Part shown: one piece after another, positions 42,669 through 52,451 of the stretch | Layout: each line of letters starts with the position of its first letter | Position numbering within the stretch: the first letter of the stretch is position 1 | Origin: Pontibacter populi | GTDB lineage: Bacteria > Bacteroidota > Bacteroidia > Cytophagales > Hymenobacteraceae | Length of the DNA stretch: 64,000 nucleotides | NCBI RefSeq assembly: GCF_019336435.1 | Contig: NZ_JAHWXQ010000003.1 | Coordinates: 248,001 to 312,000 of the forward strand | Direction of reading: 5' to 3' | The notes under the pieces: generated by a model | What the model was told of the DNA's origin: nothing | The model's input: the letters and a program-made list of their open reading frames with translations, nothing else | The model's database searches: none | Made by a program: the position numbers and the translations under genes

Positions 42669-43513
42669 TACTTCAGAAAATAGCCTAAAAGTCGTCGGGT
42701 GTACCCGTTCAGTAAATGATAAGGAATATATGGTGTTGGGCAGTTCTTAAGCGTGAATCTGGTAAAATCTCTCAGGTTGCCGCCTCCTTTCAGGTCGAAA
42801 AGGTGCTTGTAATAATTCTTCAGGCTCTTATTGCTACGCAACTGGCGCTCGCCGCTTTCTTCCGGGTAAGTGAGCAACTTGGCATCATAATTTACAAACA
42901 GCTCAAAACCTGCTCTGCGCGCGGTGTGTGTAAAGTCGTAGTCAGCAATGTAGTGCGGGAACCTGTCTTCGTCAAATAAGCCTATCTTTTCGAACACCAC
43001 TTTCGGTATAAGGAGGCCCCTGCCGGGCAGGTGCGTAACGGCGTGCAATCCTTTCCGGTTCGATTCTGGCAGTTTGGCAAGCACCTGGTCTATGGTATTG
43101 AGTTTCCAGTTAAGTCTTTCGCCACCAAAAATAGGCTGTTTTGTAAAGGCATCCAGTTCCAGTGCACCTATCAGGGCTTCCGGTTTCTGTCTGTGCCAGT
43201 AAATCATTTTCTCGATCAGTTGTTCGTCTGTAACCACATCGTTGTTCATGGTCATAAACAGCTCCGATCCTCGTTTAAGAGCATGCCTTAAGCCCATATT
43301 CACGCCAGCTGTCCAGAACAGGTTGCCGTCGCCTTTCAGTATGTCTACTTCCGGAAACTCCGTTTTCAGCATTTCTTCGGTACCATCCGTAGAGCCGTCA
43401 TCAACTATAGTTACTTTATAGTTTGGGTTGGTTTGTGCCCTTAATGAGTTTAAACATTCCCGGGTATGCTCTTTCCTGTTGAAAACTGGTATTACTATAT
43501 ATATAGGTTTCAT
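42668..43513 (-). CDS. Glycosyltransferase family 2 (GT-A fold)
   Basis: A 281-residue inverting glycosyltransferase. IVIPVFNRKEHTRECLNSL and VTIVDDGSTDGTEEML are the nucleotide-binding opening; MTMNNDVV carries the DxD-equivalent; PGRGLLIPKVVFEKIGLFDE and DYDFTHTARRAGF are acceptor-side motifs seen in rhamnosyl-type GT2 enzymes. It is coupled to the beta-helix gene (1-bp overlap) and follows another GT by 19 bp. The specific sugar is unknown, although the LFDE...DYDF pattern is frequent among WbbL-like rhamnosyltransferases. Confidence 0.9.
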   Translation of the reverse strand: MKPIYIVIPVFNRKEHTRECLNSLRAQTNPNYKVTIVDDGSTDGTEEMLKTEFPEVDILKGDGNLFWTAGVNMGLRHALKRGSELFMTMNNDVVTDEQLIEKMIYWHRQKPEALIGALELDAFTKQPIFGGERLNWKLNTIDQVLAKLPESNRKGLHAVTHLPGRGLLIPKVVFEKIGLFDEDRFPHYIADYDFTHTARRAGFELFVNYDAKLLTYPEESGERQLRSNKSLKNYYKHLFDLKGGGNLRDFTRFTLKNCPTPYIPYHLLNGYTRRLLGYFLK

Positions 43514-43532
43514 CGTATCAAATAAGTTTTTG

Positions 43533-44468
43533 TTAAAGACTGAAGTTGAACAAAGCCTTTAGCTTGGCACTTGCTTTATCGCGCATCATCTTATTAAAGT
43601 TGCGGCGATCAGATTCCACATCCCGGATCACAAATTTTGGGTGGCGGAGCGGAAACTCGATCTCCTGTTCGTGTACCTGTGCTTTTTTATCATGCAGGTT
43701 AAACGTGTGGGTAGCATCCTCGCCGAAGCCTATGTTACGAACCAGGTTTACTTCCGGAACAATGCAAAGGCCGGAGTTGCTGTACACTGTAAACTCCCAC
43801 TGGTAATCCCATACGTCGCCTTTCTGTATGTTGGTAAACGTTTCTTCGAGCTTGCTTAACCGGTAAGTTTCTTCCAGTTTGTTCAGGAAAATGCCGTTTA
43901 AATAGCCTTTGTTCTTTAGCTCGCTATAGTTACCCAGGTTAAAGTCGTATAGTTGCCAGGCACGGCGCCAGGTAGCCCAACCCCAGCTATTCACTTTATC
44001 AGAGAAGTAGTACGAGTAGTCGGAGTCGCGGCGCCAGCCATCCAGGTAGTTATTGCCGCTGATGTGCATCACGCGGGTATCTTTCTTATAGCGCTCAAGT
44101 GTCTCCTGGCAAAACCAGAAAAAGCTTTGCGATGGAATGCAGTCATCTTCCAGGATAATGCCTGTTTCTTCGTTTTCGAAGAGCCAGGAAATAGAGCGGG
44201 AGGGAGCTACACCACAACCCAGGTTCTGGTCCTGGAAAAGCGTTTTTACTTCACAATCCCAGTCTACCTGTTCCACTATACGGCGGGTTTCAGCGCATCT
44301 TTCAGCATCGGTGGCTACATGGGCGCGGGGGCCGTCGGCAGCAACATAAAGTTTTTTAGGTTTAACCTGCCGAATGCGTTCAAATACTTTTTGGGTCGTG
44401 TGTGCTCTGTTAAATATGATCAGCAACACCGGAGTGTGCAGCGGTTCTTGCGGTAATGAAGTATTCAT
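43533..44468 (-). CDS. GT-A-type glycosyltransferase (nucleotide-diphospho-sugar transferase)
   Basis: A 311-residue protein. The opening TPVLLIIFNRAHTTQKVFERI and KLYVAADGPR match a group of GT-A transferases common in polysaccharide clusters. GIILEDDCIPSQSFFWFC supplies the acidic metal-binding EDD. SDKVNSWGWATWRRAW is also characteristic of that group. It lies in the same orientation between the Wzy-like gene (37 bp) and the GT2 (19 bp), so it is part of one operon. Donor and acceptor cannot be assigned. Confidence 0.85.
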   Translation of the reverse strand: MNTSLPQEPLHTPVLLIIFNRAHTTQKVFERIRQVKPKKLYVAADGPRAHVATDAERCAETRRIVEQVDWDCEVKTLFQDQNLGCGVAPSRSISWLFENEETGIILEDDCIPSQSFFWFCQETLERYKKDTRVMHISGNNYLDGWRRDSDYSYYFSDKVNSWGWATWRRAWQLYDFNLGNYSELKNKGYLNGIFLNKLEETYRLSKLEETFTNIQKGDVWDYQWEFTVYSNSGLCIVPEVNLVRNIGFGEDATHTFNLHDKKAQVHEQEIEFPLRHPKFVIRDVESDRRNFNKMMRDKASAKLKALFNFSL

Positions 44469-44505
44469 ACATCAATAAGGGTTTTAGTATATTCTTCTAC
44501 TGCTA

Positions 44506-45831
44506 TTAATAAGAAGAAGTTGTGGCTTCTACGGTTGATGGAAGCGTACGTTGAGGAAAAAGTCGCCGGGCTTTCATTCGTAGCCCGGAATTCTTTATAA
44601 AACTTACATATGGTACATGTTCTACTTCAATGGCGGCTATAGTCCAACCTAAGATGCCATAGAAGAAAACAGGAAGCACATAGGAGATCGAGAATATGAA
44701 ACTGCTGCATATAAACGCAACCAGCATGATCTGGTTTATAGTTAGCACGCGCTTCTTAAACGCCTGAACGATAGGGTACAATGCAATAAGCAGGTACAAG
44801 CCAAATCCGACTAAGCCGGTATAAAAGAAGATTTCTAAATAAAAACTATGGAAGTGATGGCCGTGGCCGTCTTCGAAAACCGGAGCGTCAATATCATCTC
44901 TCCAGAATTGGATAGGTAGCTCAAATCCATCAAAGCGCATTCCGAAAAAGAAGTTATCCTGTATAAACGGCAGGTAAGACATGATCTGGATATAGCGCCA
45001 GCCACCTGTTCCCTGTTTATCATAGTTCTCTATATCCGAGAAGTTCTCCTGTACTTTTTCGATGATCTCGGGGTGAATGGAAAGCACAAAGCCACTGGCA
45101 ATTACACCCAGAATACCGACTAAAGTACCAACAGGCAGCAACTTGGCTACGAAATTTATAGGCTTGTCTGTTTTTAACCTTATAAAGAAGTAATAAATCA
45201 CCAACACGAAAGCTGTCGAGATCCAGACGGTACGGTGCTGGAAAAAGAAGATGGCAAAGAGTACAAAAAAGGACCAGAAAAGGCTCATGAACTTCCCTTT
45301 ATAAAAATAGTTGCTCATGAAGTATAGAAAAGGTACTACCAGCATGTATACCGAAGTAGAATAAACACCTCGTTCGTGGTTAGTGAAAGCGGAGATACTG
45401 AGCGTATGTGGTTTGATAAGCAATACATTTAACCAGAAACCGATCAGAATGAACCATACCACGTGGCTGGTCTTGATATAGTAGTTTGCTTTATAAAAGG
45501 TATAGACAAAGAAGGAATAGGAGAAAATGAGCACCTTCACGAACACGTGGGGGTACACCATAAACGACCCGTAAACATACTTTGATTCGAAAACGAGGCC
45601 TGCCACATACAATAGCAGCATAAAGAAGGCAAACCGCATATAGGTTGACATGCGCTGAAAATAGATCAGGCAGTACACAATGGATAACACAGCTGATCCT
45701 TTCACCAACGTGTTAAGCAGCAATTCCTGGCCAACCGGATTATCAGGCATGGCAAGCTCAATGTACATGTTATCCATGAAGAGGATAAGAGCCAGGGGAA
45801 TTACAAAAAGAAAGGAGTAATTCAGTTTCAT
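44506..45831 (-). CDS. O-antigen polymerase/ligase-like membrane protein (Wzy type)
   Basis: A 441-residue polytopic membrane protein with about 10-12 hydrophobic helices. The long periplasmic loop carries GTGGWRYIQIMSYLPFIQDN and HGHHFHSFYLEIFFYTGLVGFGLYLL, the H-x-S-x-L-E...G-x-x-G pattern of the Wzy_C/O-antigen ligase superfamily. Between Wzx and the GTs, the natural role is polymerisation of flipped repeat units in the periplasm. A WaaL-type ligase cannot be excluded from sequence, but no lipid A core genes are nearby. Confidence 0.87.
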   Translation of the reverse strand: MKLNYSFLFVIPLALILFMDNMYIELAMPDNPVGQELLLNTLVKGSAVLSIVYCLIYFQRMSTYMRFAFFMLLLYVAGLVFESKYVYGSFMVYPHVFVKVLIFSYSFFVYTFYKANYYIKTSHVVWFILIGFWLNVLLIKPHTLSISAFTNHERGVYSTSVYMLVVPFLYFMSNYFYKGKFMSLFWSFFVLFAIFFFQHRTVWISTAFVLVIYYFFIRLKTDKPINFVAKLLPVGTLVGILGVIASGFVLSIHPEIIEKVQENFSDIENYDKQGTGGWRYIQIMSYLPFIQDNFFFGMRFDGFELPIQFWRDDIDAPVFEDGHGHHFHSFYLEIFFYTGLVGFGLYLLIALYPIVQAFKKRVLTINQIMLVAFICSSFIFSISYVLPVFFYGILGWTIAAIEVEHVPYVSFIKNSGLRMKARRLFPQRTLPSTVEATTSSY

Positions 45832-45918
45832 GGTATAACTTGGTTTAACAGCAACTATAGTTCACCTTATAAGCTATGCATGTCGTTTTACGCATTGTTA
45901 CGGTGTAGTGTGTCAGTT

Positions 45919-47445
45919 CTATTTGGTGTTTAAAATGTAACTCTTGTATAGTTGAAATGCCCGTCCTGAACGTGTACTTAACTTATCTGAAAGGCCGGTT
46001 TTAGTTAAAATAGCCTGTATCTCCGATTTCAGGATCTTGTGCGGGAACAACAGGCTGAGTATTGCTAACAATATAGCTCCTGTTATAACCTGGGCAACTA
46101 GTATAAGTAAAGGTGCCAGCGCTGTAGTACGTAAGAAAGAGCTGAACAGATATAGTAAAACGCCGATTACAGCACCATTAATTATCCCGGGTAAATAAAC
46201 GGATAGTTGTTGCCTGTATGGGAGTATCAGAATTTTATGCATTGCCCGCTGATAAAAGAGGGTACGCACCAGTTCTGCCAGCAAAAATGCCATTGCAAAT
46301 CCCTGTAAGCCAAAGCCTTTTAATGAGAACATTAATATTCCCAGCACGGATACAAAAACGATATTGAGAACGATCTTAGAATTTAAAGCTGCTTTAGCGT
46401 CGCAGATAATGCCTGCGAACATGGTTATTAAGTTTATGGCAACCGCAAAAGAAAGGATTTGCAAAATAGGAACCGACTCGCCCCACTGTTTGCCGAGCAG
46501 CACATAAACCAACTCTGGCGCTGCTACAAAAATGCCGGCACACGCAGGTATAACAAGGGCTATGACCAGTGTTATACTCGAGAGATAAACTTTACCCAGC
46601 TTTTCATTATCAGCCTGCATTTTACTGAAAGACGGGAATATAACCTTCGAGATGGTGCGGGTAAGCATGTACATAGGCAAACTTACCAGCTTATGGGCCC
46701 GGTCGTAAATACCCAGTTTATAGTCGCCAAGTAAACGCCCGATCAGAATAGAAGGTAAACTAGCGGAAAACCACTCCAGTAAACTGTTTACAGACATTTT
46801 GCTCCCATAGCTGAACAGGGGCTTCCAGGCGCTCCATTTAAAAAGCATGATGATGTTATGTCTAACTATAGCATAGGAGCTTAGTCCAACTATAGTTGCC
46901 TGCGACAGCGACGCAATTATCAAACTATAAACGCCAAAATCCAGGTAAGCCAGCAGTACGCCTATACCCAGGTAAGAAATAACATAGGAGCTTGTTTCGA
47001 GAATACTGATGGCTTTAAAACGCATGTTGCGCTCCAGTAAACTAAATGCCGTTGCTGACATACCATTTACCAGGAACGTTAGCGACATTACGCGTACTAC
47101 AGGCGCTACATCAGGGTTTTTGAAAAGCTGGGCAGCCAGTGGAGCAAGTGCGCATACCAGGCCTGTAAAAACAAGACCCAGCAAAAAGGAAGAGGTAAAA
47201 GCGGCACGTATGTGCTCATTCTTCAGCTCATCGATCTGGATAAGGGCTTTGTTAAGACCCATGTTGGCGAAGTATCCGCCAAACTGCAGTATTATTATAG
47301 AGATAGCAACTAATCCGAAAGCTTCAGGATCTAGTAGTCTCGCCATGATAGAGGTATACCCTATCTGCATTACAGCATTCGCTATAGTTGATATGGTATT
47401 CCACTTTAGGCCGCTGATGGCCTTAGATGCTAAACTCTGTCCCAT
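45919..47445 (-). CDS. Polysaccharide flippase, MOP superfamily (Wzx)
   Basis: A 508-residue membrane protein with roughly 14 hydrophobic segments. The N-terminal SKAISGLKWNTISTIANAV and YTSIMARLLDPEAFGLVAI are typical of WzxC/RfbX-type transporters. A GGGA ribosome-binding site sits just before ATG 47445. It flips undecaprenyl-diphosphate-linked units from cytosol to periplasm. A 12-bp hairpin lies between it and the upstream wzc gene. Confidence 0.93.
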   Translation of the reverse strand: MGQSLASKAISGLKWNTISTIANAVMQIGYTSIMARLLDPEAFGLVAISIIILQFGGYFANMGLNKALIQIDELKNEHIRAAFTSSFLLGLVFTGLVCALAPLAAQLFKNPDVAPVVRVMSLTFLVNGMSATAFSLLERNMRFKAISILETSSYVISYLGIGVLLAYLDFGVYSLIIASLSQATIVGLSSYAIVRHNIIMLFKWSAWKPLFSYGSKMSVNSLLEWFSASLPSILIGRLLGDYKLGIYDRAHKLVSLPMYMLTRTISKVIFPSFSKMQADNEKLGKVYLSSITLVIALVIPACAGIFVAAPELVYVLLGKQWGESVPILQILSFAVAINLITMFAGIICDAKAALNSKIVLNIVFVSVLGILMFSLKGFGLQGFAMAFLLAELVRTLFYQRAMHKILILPYRQQLSVYLPGIINGAVIGVLLYLFSSFLRTTALAPLLILVAQVITGAILLAILSLLFPHKILKSEIQAILTKTGLSDKLSTRSGRAFQLYKSYILNTK

Positions 47446-47468
47446 TCCCTCAAAACTGTCTCGTAAAT

Positions 47469-47499
47469 AGAGCTGTAGGTGTGTTTAACCTACAGCTCT
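47469..47499 (-). promoter_or_regulatory. Intercistronic hairpin between wzc and wzx
   Basis: Perfect 12-bp stem AGAGCTGTAGGT / ACCTACAGCTCT with a 7-nt loop. The sequence after it on the minus strand (CTATTTACG) is only weakly T-rich, so it could attenuate rather than stop transcription, or protect the upstream mRNA. Confidence 0.6.
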
Positions 47500-47525
47500 T
47501 CTGGTGTATTTATTAATTTGACGTG

Positions 47526-49898
47526 CTATACGTAATAGTATTCTGCCTTACGCTTATAGCCATACTCGTAGGTGTTGCTATAGTCAAGGTCATTTATAAT
47601 TGTATAGATGTTCTTGATCTTTTTAGCAGCATATAGTTCTTCTATCTGGGCTAGCAGGTCGCGGTTGGTATATTTGTGTTTTACTACATACAGGTTTACA
47701 TCCATGTGGCGCATGAGTACAAAATACTCAGAAACAAAACCGATAGGAGGCGTGTCGATCACCACATAGTCGTACTCTTCTTTCAGCTGGTTTATCAGTT
47801 GCTGCATTCTTGGCTGTTCCAGTAACTGAAGCGCGTTTTCAGGTATCACGCCACACGGTATAATGTCCAGGTTTTCGTTCTGTGTTTTCTGAACAACTTC
47901 ATGCAACGGCAGGCCTTCAGTCAGGTACGAAGACAGACCTACATTAATAGTATCTTTAAAATACTTCGTGAAAGTAGGCTTGCGCATGTCTGATTCTATC
48001 AACACTACACGCTTGCCCGATAGCGCCAATTCAGTACTAAGGTTTACAGAACAGAATGTTTTGCCTTCACCTGATACAGAAGATGTAATACCGATCACTT
48101 TAAAGTTACTGTCAGACATCAGGTACTGCAGGTTAATGCGTATTGACCTGAACGACTCTGCAATGGCAGAACGTGGCATGTTCTGTACGGCAAGCTTATC
48201 TGCTTTAGGGCTATGTGCCACTACACCCAGGAATGGAATGCTGGTAATATTGCTCAGGTCATCTTTCCCTTGTACAGTGTTGTCAACATTGTTCATCAAT
48301 ATCACAAAACCGGCAGGTATAGCCATACCTATAAGCAGCGCAAGCAGGTAGATCATTTTCGGCTTCACGTTAACCGGGGCGTTGCCTACCATAGAGGCAT
48401 GATCCACTATCTTTTTGTCGGTAGTGTTAGTTGCCAGCGCGATAGCTGCTTCGCTGCGTTTTTCCAGCAGGAAGTCATATTTCTTAGCTATAAACTCAGA
48501 CTCATTCTGTAAGTCCATAAGTCTACGCTCGTGTTCAGGCAAAGAGGCCAGGTTTCCTTCAATTTTGCCAATTCGCTGGTTAACATCGTTAATGGAAATG
48601 TCGGCCGAACGGATCAGGTTTTTAAGGTTGGCAACTATAGCGCCTCTGGTGTTATTTATCTCGCCTTCAATTTTGCGAAGCATTGGGTTTTCAGCGCTTG
48701 CTGTAACACTATAGCCTGCCTTTTTCTGATTCAGGTCAGCTAACTGCAGGAACAGGTCATTGATGATCGGACTCTGGATGCCGGCCACAGTAGGAGATAC
48801 AGACTGCGCGATACCATTACCGTTCTGCACCTGGTCAAGTATCGCTTCAAAATAAGACTTGTCCGTGTTAAGCTTTGCACGTTCTGCTTCCAGTTGTGAT
48901 AGCTTCTCGTAGCTGATGTTTGACTGCACACCGATATTGGCAATGCGGTTCGTAGACCTAAATGATGATAAAGCCTGCTTACTCTGGCGCAGCGAGTCGG
49001 TTAGCGTAGCCAGCTGTTTATCTATAAACTCCAGTGTTTTCTGACCATTAAGGTTCTTTTCGTCCAGGTCACGTGCTACGTATGTTTCCATCAGCTTATT
49101 CAGGAAAGCAAGCTGTTTTTCAGGTATACTTCCTTTTGTTGATAAGGACAGCACACGTGCTTCACGCTCGATAGGGGCAACCCCTAACGAAGCCTGATGT
49201 TGTTTCACAAGACTTTCAAGGCTGTTGATCAGGAAATAATATTCTTTACCCGGAGCCAGGTCTTCTACTTTGTTACGCTCCAGTGTAAAATTCAGGAATT
49301 CGCTTTTGTAGGGCTCGCCGAACTTAAGCTGCTTTTTAAAGTTTACTTCCGGTATCGCTTCAACCACGCTGTGCGTCTTAAAATTATAGCGCGACACATG
49401 CTCAGCTTCAATATTGATCTCATAGGTTTTGTCATCCACTAACCGGACAACTATAGGAACATCTACTAACTGATGTGCATTGGTATCCAGGTTTACTGTG
49501 TAAGGAGCAGATTCGTACTGTTCCTCCACCACCAGGTTTCCTATTTTATTCAGCCAATGATCAGATACCTTATAGTATGCTACCGCAAAGTCAAGGCCCT
49601 GAAGTGCTTCTCTGATTACTTCAGCAGATTGTATTAAACCAATCTCATCCTCAACTTTAATACCTTTGCTTTGTACCTGTAAAACCTCTAACAGCTCCTG
49701 CGCTTTCTTAGATCCGGTCTGCTGGTCGCCGAGCAGGAGAGTGGCTTTGAATTGGTAAACACGCTGCGAAGTTTTAACATATACATAAGCAACTGCAAGC
49801 GATATAAGGGCAAAGGCAGCAAATAAATACCATTTTGACCTAAACTTAAAGAACCAGCTTTTTAAGTCTATTTCGTGACTTTTTTTATTTTTTCTCAT
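47526..49898 (-). CDS. Polysaccharide co-polymerase and tyrosine autokinase (Wzc)
   Basis: A 790-residue inner-membrane protein. Membrane helix 1 is YLFAAFALISLAVAYVYV; a long periplasmic Wzz domain with coiled coil follows; helix 2 is MIYLLALLIGMAIPAGFVIL (about 515-535). The cytoplasmic BY-kinase domain has Walker A in SSVSGEGKTFCSVN (about 595-610), Walker A' in VVLIESDMRKPT and Walker B in YDYVVIDTPPIGF. The tail is Tyr-rich (NTYEYGYKRKAEYYYV), the autophosphorylation cluster. It controls chain length and export together with Wza, encoded 3 bp upstream. No cognate phosphatase is recognised in the window. Confidence 0.95.
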   Translation of the reverse strand: MRKNKKSHEIDLKSWFFKFRSKWYLFAAFALISLAVAYVYVKTSQRVYQFKATLLLGDQQTGSKKAQELLEVLQVQSKGIKVEDEIGLIQSAEVIREALQGLDFAVAYYKVSDHWLNKIGNLVVEEQYESAPYTVNLDTNAHQLVDVPIVVRLVDDKTYEINIEAEHVSRYNFKTHSVVEAIPEVNFKKQLKFGEPYKSEFLNFTLERNKVEDLAPGKEYYFLINSLESLVKQHQASLGVAPIEREARVLSLSTKGSIPEKQLAFLNKLMETYVARDLDEKNLNGQKTLEFIDKQLATLTDSLRQSKQALSSFRSTNRIANIGVQSNISYEKLSQLEAERAKLNTDKSYFEAILDQVQNGNGIAQSVSPTVAGIQSPIINDLFLQLADLNQKKAGYSVTASAENPMLRKIEGEINNTRGAIVANLKNLIRSADISINDVNQRIGKIEGNLASLPEHERRLMDLQNESEFIAKKYDFLLEKRSEAAIALATNTTDKKIVDHASMVGNAPVNVKPKMIYLLALLIGMAIPAGFVILMNNVDNTVQGKDDLSNITSIPFLGVVAHSPKADKLAVQNMPRSAIAESFRSIRINLQYLMSDSNFKVIGITSSVSGEGKTFCSVNLSTELALSGKRVVLIESDMRKPTFTKYFKDTINVGLSSYLTEGLPLHEVVQKTQNENLDIIPCGVIPENALQLLEQPRMQQLINQLKEEYDYVVIDTPPIGFVSEYFVLMRHMDVNLYVVKHKYTNRDLLAQIEELYAAKKIKNIYTIINDLDYSNTYEYGYKRKAEYYYV

Positions 49899-49901
49899 CG
49901 G

Positions 49902-50666
49902 TTATTTCAGATAATTAAGCAACAAGACACCAGTAGAGATGATGCTGAGCATTACACCCACAACCACCAGGTTTTCCCGGCTCAATTGTGTTTTACGTGG
50001 CTCTACATAAATTACATCATTTGGCATCAGGTAATAATACTGTGATTGTACGAGGTTGGGATCGGTGAGGTCTAACAGTACAACCTCAGATTGATCTCCT
50101 TTTTGCCTGATCAGTTTCACGTTCTGTCTGCTGGCTCCCTGGGTCAGGTCGCCGGCCATACTTAGTCCTTCCAGCAGGTTGGCGCGGTCGTTATAAATAT
50201 GATAACGGCCAGGCGCTTTAACATCTCCTAAAACGCTTATTTTAAAACTGATAAGCTTTACAACAACGGTAGCGTCTGTTATATAGCGGTTAAGGTTACG
50301 CTGGATCAGATCCTGGGCCTGTGATGTGGTAAGTCCTTCCATCTTCAGTTTACCAACCGTAGGCAGGTTTACATTGCCCTCATTATCTAGAGTATAGCCG
50401 CTGAGGTACATAGAGCCAGGATCAGACATACCAAAAGCATTTGTAGGGTTTACAATGTTAAACATGTCGGCCATGTCCGGGTCTACGCTCAGCACTTTAA
50501 TAGATAGTACATCGTTTGGCTGTAGCTTATATACTGAATAAGAAGTGGCGTGTGTTGTTGGTGTAGTCTCCTTATAGTTCGGGTTCTGCATGTAAACAAG
50601 TTCCTTTTTGGTCATGCACGAAGAAACAAGCACAAGGAATGAGAGAAAATATAAAAGGTTTCTCAT
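49902..50666 (-). CDS. Polysaccharide export lipoprotein (Wza family)
   Basis: A 254-residue protein with a lipobox (LVLVSSC, Cys17), a Poly_export domain (VYKLQPNDVLSIKVLS), an SLBB segment (LGDVKAPGRYHIYNDRANLL) and a C-terminal hydrophobic helix (VGVMLSIISTGVLLLNYL). It is shorter than E. coli Wza (about 380 residues) but typical for Bacteroidota. It forms the outer-membrane export channel that engages Wzc. It is the first gene of the reverse-strand operon (wza-wzc-wzx-wzy-GT-GT-beta-helix), so the promoter should lie in 50667-51032. Confidence 0.93.
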   Translation of the reverse strand: MRNLLYFLSFLVLVSSCMTKKELVYMQNPNYKETTPTTHATSYSVYKLQPNDVLSIKVLSVDPDMADMFNIVNPTNAFGMSDPGSMYLSGYTLDNEGNVNLPTVGKLKMEGLTTSQAQDLIQRNLNRYITDATVVVKLISFKISVLGDVKAPGRYHIYNDRANLLEGLSMAGDLTQGASRQNVKLIRQKGDQSEVVLLDLTDPNLVQSQYYYLMPNDVIYVEPRKTQLSRENLVVVGVMLSIISTGVLLLNYLK

Positions 50667-51032
50667 GATTTTATGTAAGGGTGTTGTGTTAAGGGTTAAG
50701 TAATATTCTGAAATATTACAGTAGTTGAGTAAATCGGGGCTTTTATACTACCCTGTTTATTAGTTCAGGCATATATACTTCTCTTGTTAAAAAAGGGTTC
50801 TTAATAAGTTTAATATTTTAATATGTTATTTTTTGGTCGGGCTGCTATTTGCTTATAAACAAAAAGATACCCTCAGGCAATTTGTTGAAAAAGCAGGGCT
50901 GCATCTCTTTTAAAATGATTAAAATGCAAATTGTAGGTCAGCTAAAGAGATTGTCGGCTCCCTGAACAGAACCTGAGATTTATAAAATAGCAAGCCGGTT
51001 AGTGTGACCGATGCAGCCAACGGTTTATTACT
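50667..51032 (-). other. Upstream region of the wza operon
   Basis: 366 bp without a gene, AT-rich, separating wza from the upstream GT4. The only clear structure is the TAATATT/AATATTA dyad at 50701-50718. No terminator for the GT4 gene is evident. Confidence 0.5.
50701..50718 (-). promoter_or_regulatory. Inverted repeat upstream of wza
   Basis: TAATATT-CTGA-AATATTA, perfect 7-bp arms, 35 bp upstream of the wza ATG. It is a candidate operator or leader element; the assignment rests only on position and symmetry. Confidence 0.4.
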
Positions 51033-52247
51033 TTAATAAATCTCAATTTTTTTGCTTTCTAGCTCAGGCTTGATCAATTCCTTTTCAGGTGTGGGTTCTG
51101 TTTTTGAAAGCAGCTTGTACATTAGCGCCAGGTGCTGACGTAGGACGATCTCTTCAGAAAAGTTATTCCTTACAAACTGTTGGGCAGTCTGTTCCATGTT
51201 TAACCTAAGTTCTTCGTCGCCTAACAACTTTGTTATGGCGTCGGCCATACTATCCGGAGAATAAATGTCGCATAATATGCCAGCCTTGCCATTATCTAAC
51301 AGTGTTGGTACAAACCCGCTTTTTTCTCCGCCTATCACAGCAGTGCCTACAACCATAGCCTCCAGTAGCGCCATCCCAAACGATTCTTCCATAGACGGGC
51401 ATACCAGTACTTTTGCGCCTGCTACCTCTTCTAAAACTTTCAGGTTAGGTAATGGGCCTACAAACCGCACTCCATTAGCTAAGCCTTTTGAAAGTGCATA
51501 CTGGTTGGCAGGGCCGTCCTTTTGCATATCCACACCTACTAAATGCAGTGCTACATCCGGGAATTTTTTTCGTGCTTTCTGAAATGCTTCTAAAGCCAGA
51601 TGTATATTCTTGCGTTTGGTGAAACCGTTTGAAGAAGCAACTATATAATTGCCCTTTGTCCCGCCAGGAGCTTTTATAGTTTCGAGCTCATCCGGATAGA
51701 AGTTAGGGATAACTATAGTTTTGGCCCTTGTTGCTGCAGATAGTTGTTTATAGGTATAGTCAGAGTTGGCAACCAGTACGTCAGACTTTCTTATTACCCG
51801 GTAATTCATCATCCACCTTACTAACCTGAACGGGTCGAACTGCTTCAGCAGGATCTTGAGGGCTACATCGTGTATGTTAACTATAGTTGGAATACCAGAG
51901 CCTAATGCAGCCAATGCATATTCATATGTCCAGAAGGCACTGATAACCTCAGCAGGATGCGCCTTGATCATTCTTTTCAGATCTTCTACCTCAAAATTGA
52001 AAAATCGTCGTCCGGGTTGTTTTTTTTCTCTGCTGACACAAACAGTCAGTTTACCACTTTTAAGCACTTGGGGCTCTGTAATGTCAGGCGAGTTTGTGTA
52101 TACAATAACCTCGTGGCCACGTTTAAGCAGTGCGTTAACAAAATAAGAAGTAAGCGGAAATGTATTTGTTAAAGGGAGCGAGTTTTTCGGTATATCCCAG
52201 TGTAGTAGTTTAAGGTCAACAGGGCCACATACGCCAACAGTCATCAT
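51033..52247 (-). CDS. Glycosyltransferase family 4
   Basis: A GT4 of about 404 residues from the ATG at 52247; an in-frame TTG at 52304 would add 19 residues of atypical sequence. It opens MMTVGVCGPVDLKLL, with NTFPLTSYFVNALLKRGHEVIVYTN. The C-terminal GT-B domain has IVASSNGFTKRKNIHLALEAF, VGPLPNLKVLEEV and the donor-site region VCPSMEESFGMALLEAMVVGT. A charged, Lys/Glu-rich tail follows. It lies upstream of wza on the same strand, divergent from the deacetylase. Donor sugar is unknown. Confidence 0.9.
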   Translation of the reverse strand: MMTVGVCGPVDLKLLHWDIPKNSLPLTNTFPLTSYFVNALLKRGHEVIVYTNSPDITEPQVLKSGKLTVCVSREKKQPGRRFFNFEVEDLKRMIKAHPAEVISAFWTYEYALAALGSGIPTIVNIHDVALKILLKQFDPFRLVRWMMNYRVIRKSDVLVANSDYTYKQLSAATRAKTIVIPNFYPDELETIKAPGGTKGNYIVASSNGFTKRKNIHLALEAFQKARKKFPDVALHLVGVDMQKDGPANQYALSKGLANGVRFVGPLPNLKVLEEVAGAKVLVCPSMEESFGMALLEAMVVGTAVIGGEKSGFVPTLLDNGKAGILCDIYSPDSMADAITKLLGDEELRLNMEQTAQQFVRNNFSEEIVLRQHLALMYKLLSKTEPTPEKELIKPELESKKIEIY

Positions 52248-52451
52248 AGGTAGGGGATTTCGTAAACAGTCTATTATTGTAAGCTTGGAAAGAGAGGACA
52301 GCAATACTGCTGCGCCGACTGATACATATACTTATATAAAGTTGCTGGGTTTTGAATAATTTATTTCTTTTTTAGTGTTTAAACTGTAATTGAGTCGTAT
52401 TCTTCGTATTCTTCAGTAAGCCCTCTGTAGTTGCAAGTAATGACATGAAAG

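Noticed and set aside
44506..45831. Calling this gene the O-antigen ligase WaaL
   Set aside because: The shared Wzy_C motif does not separate ligase from polymerase; position between Wzx and the GTs favours a Wzy-type polymerase.
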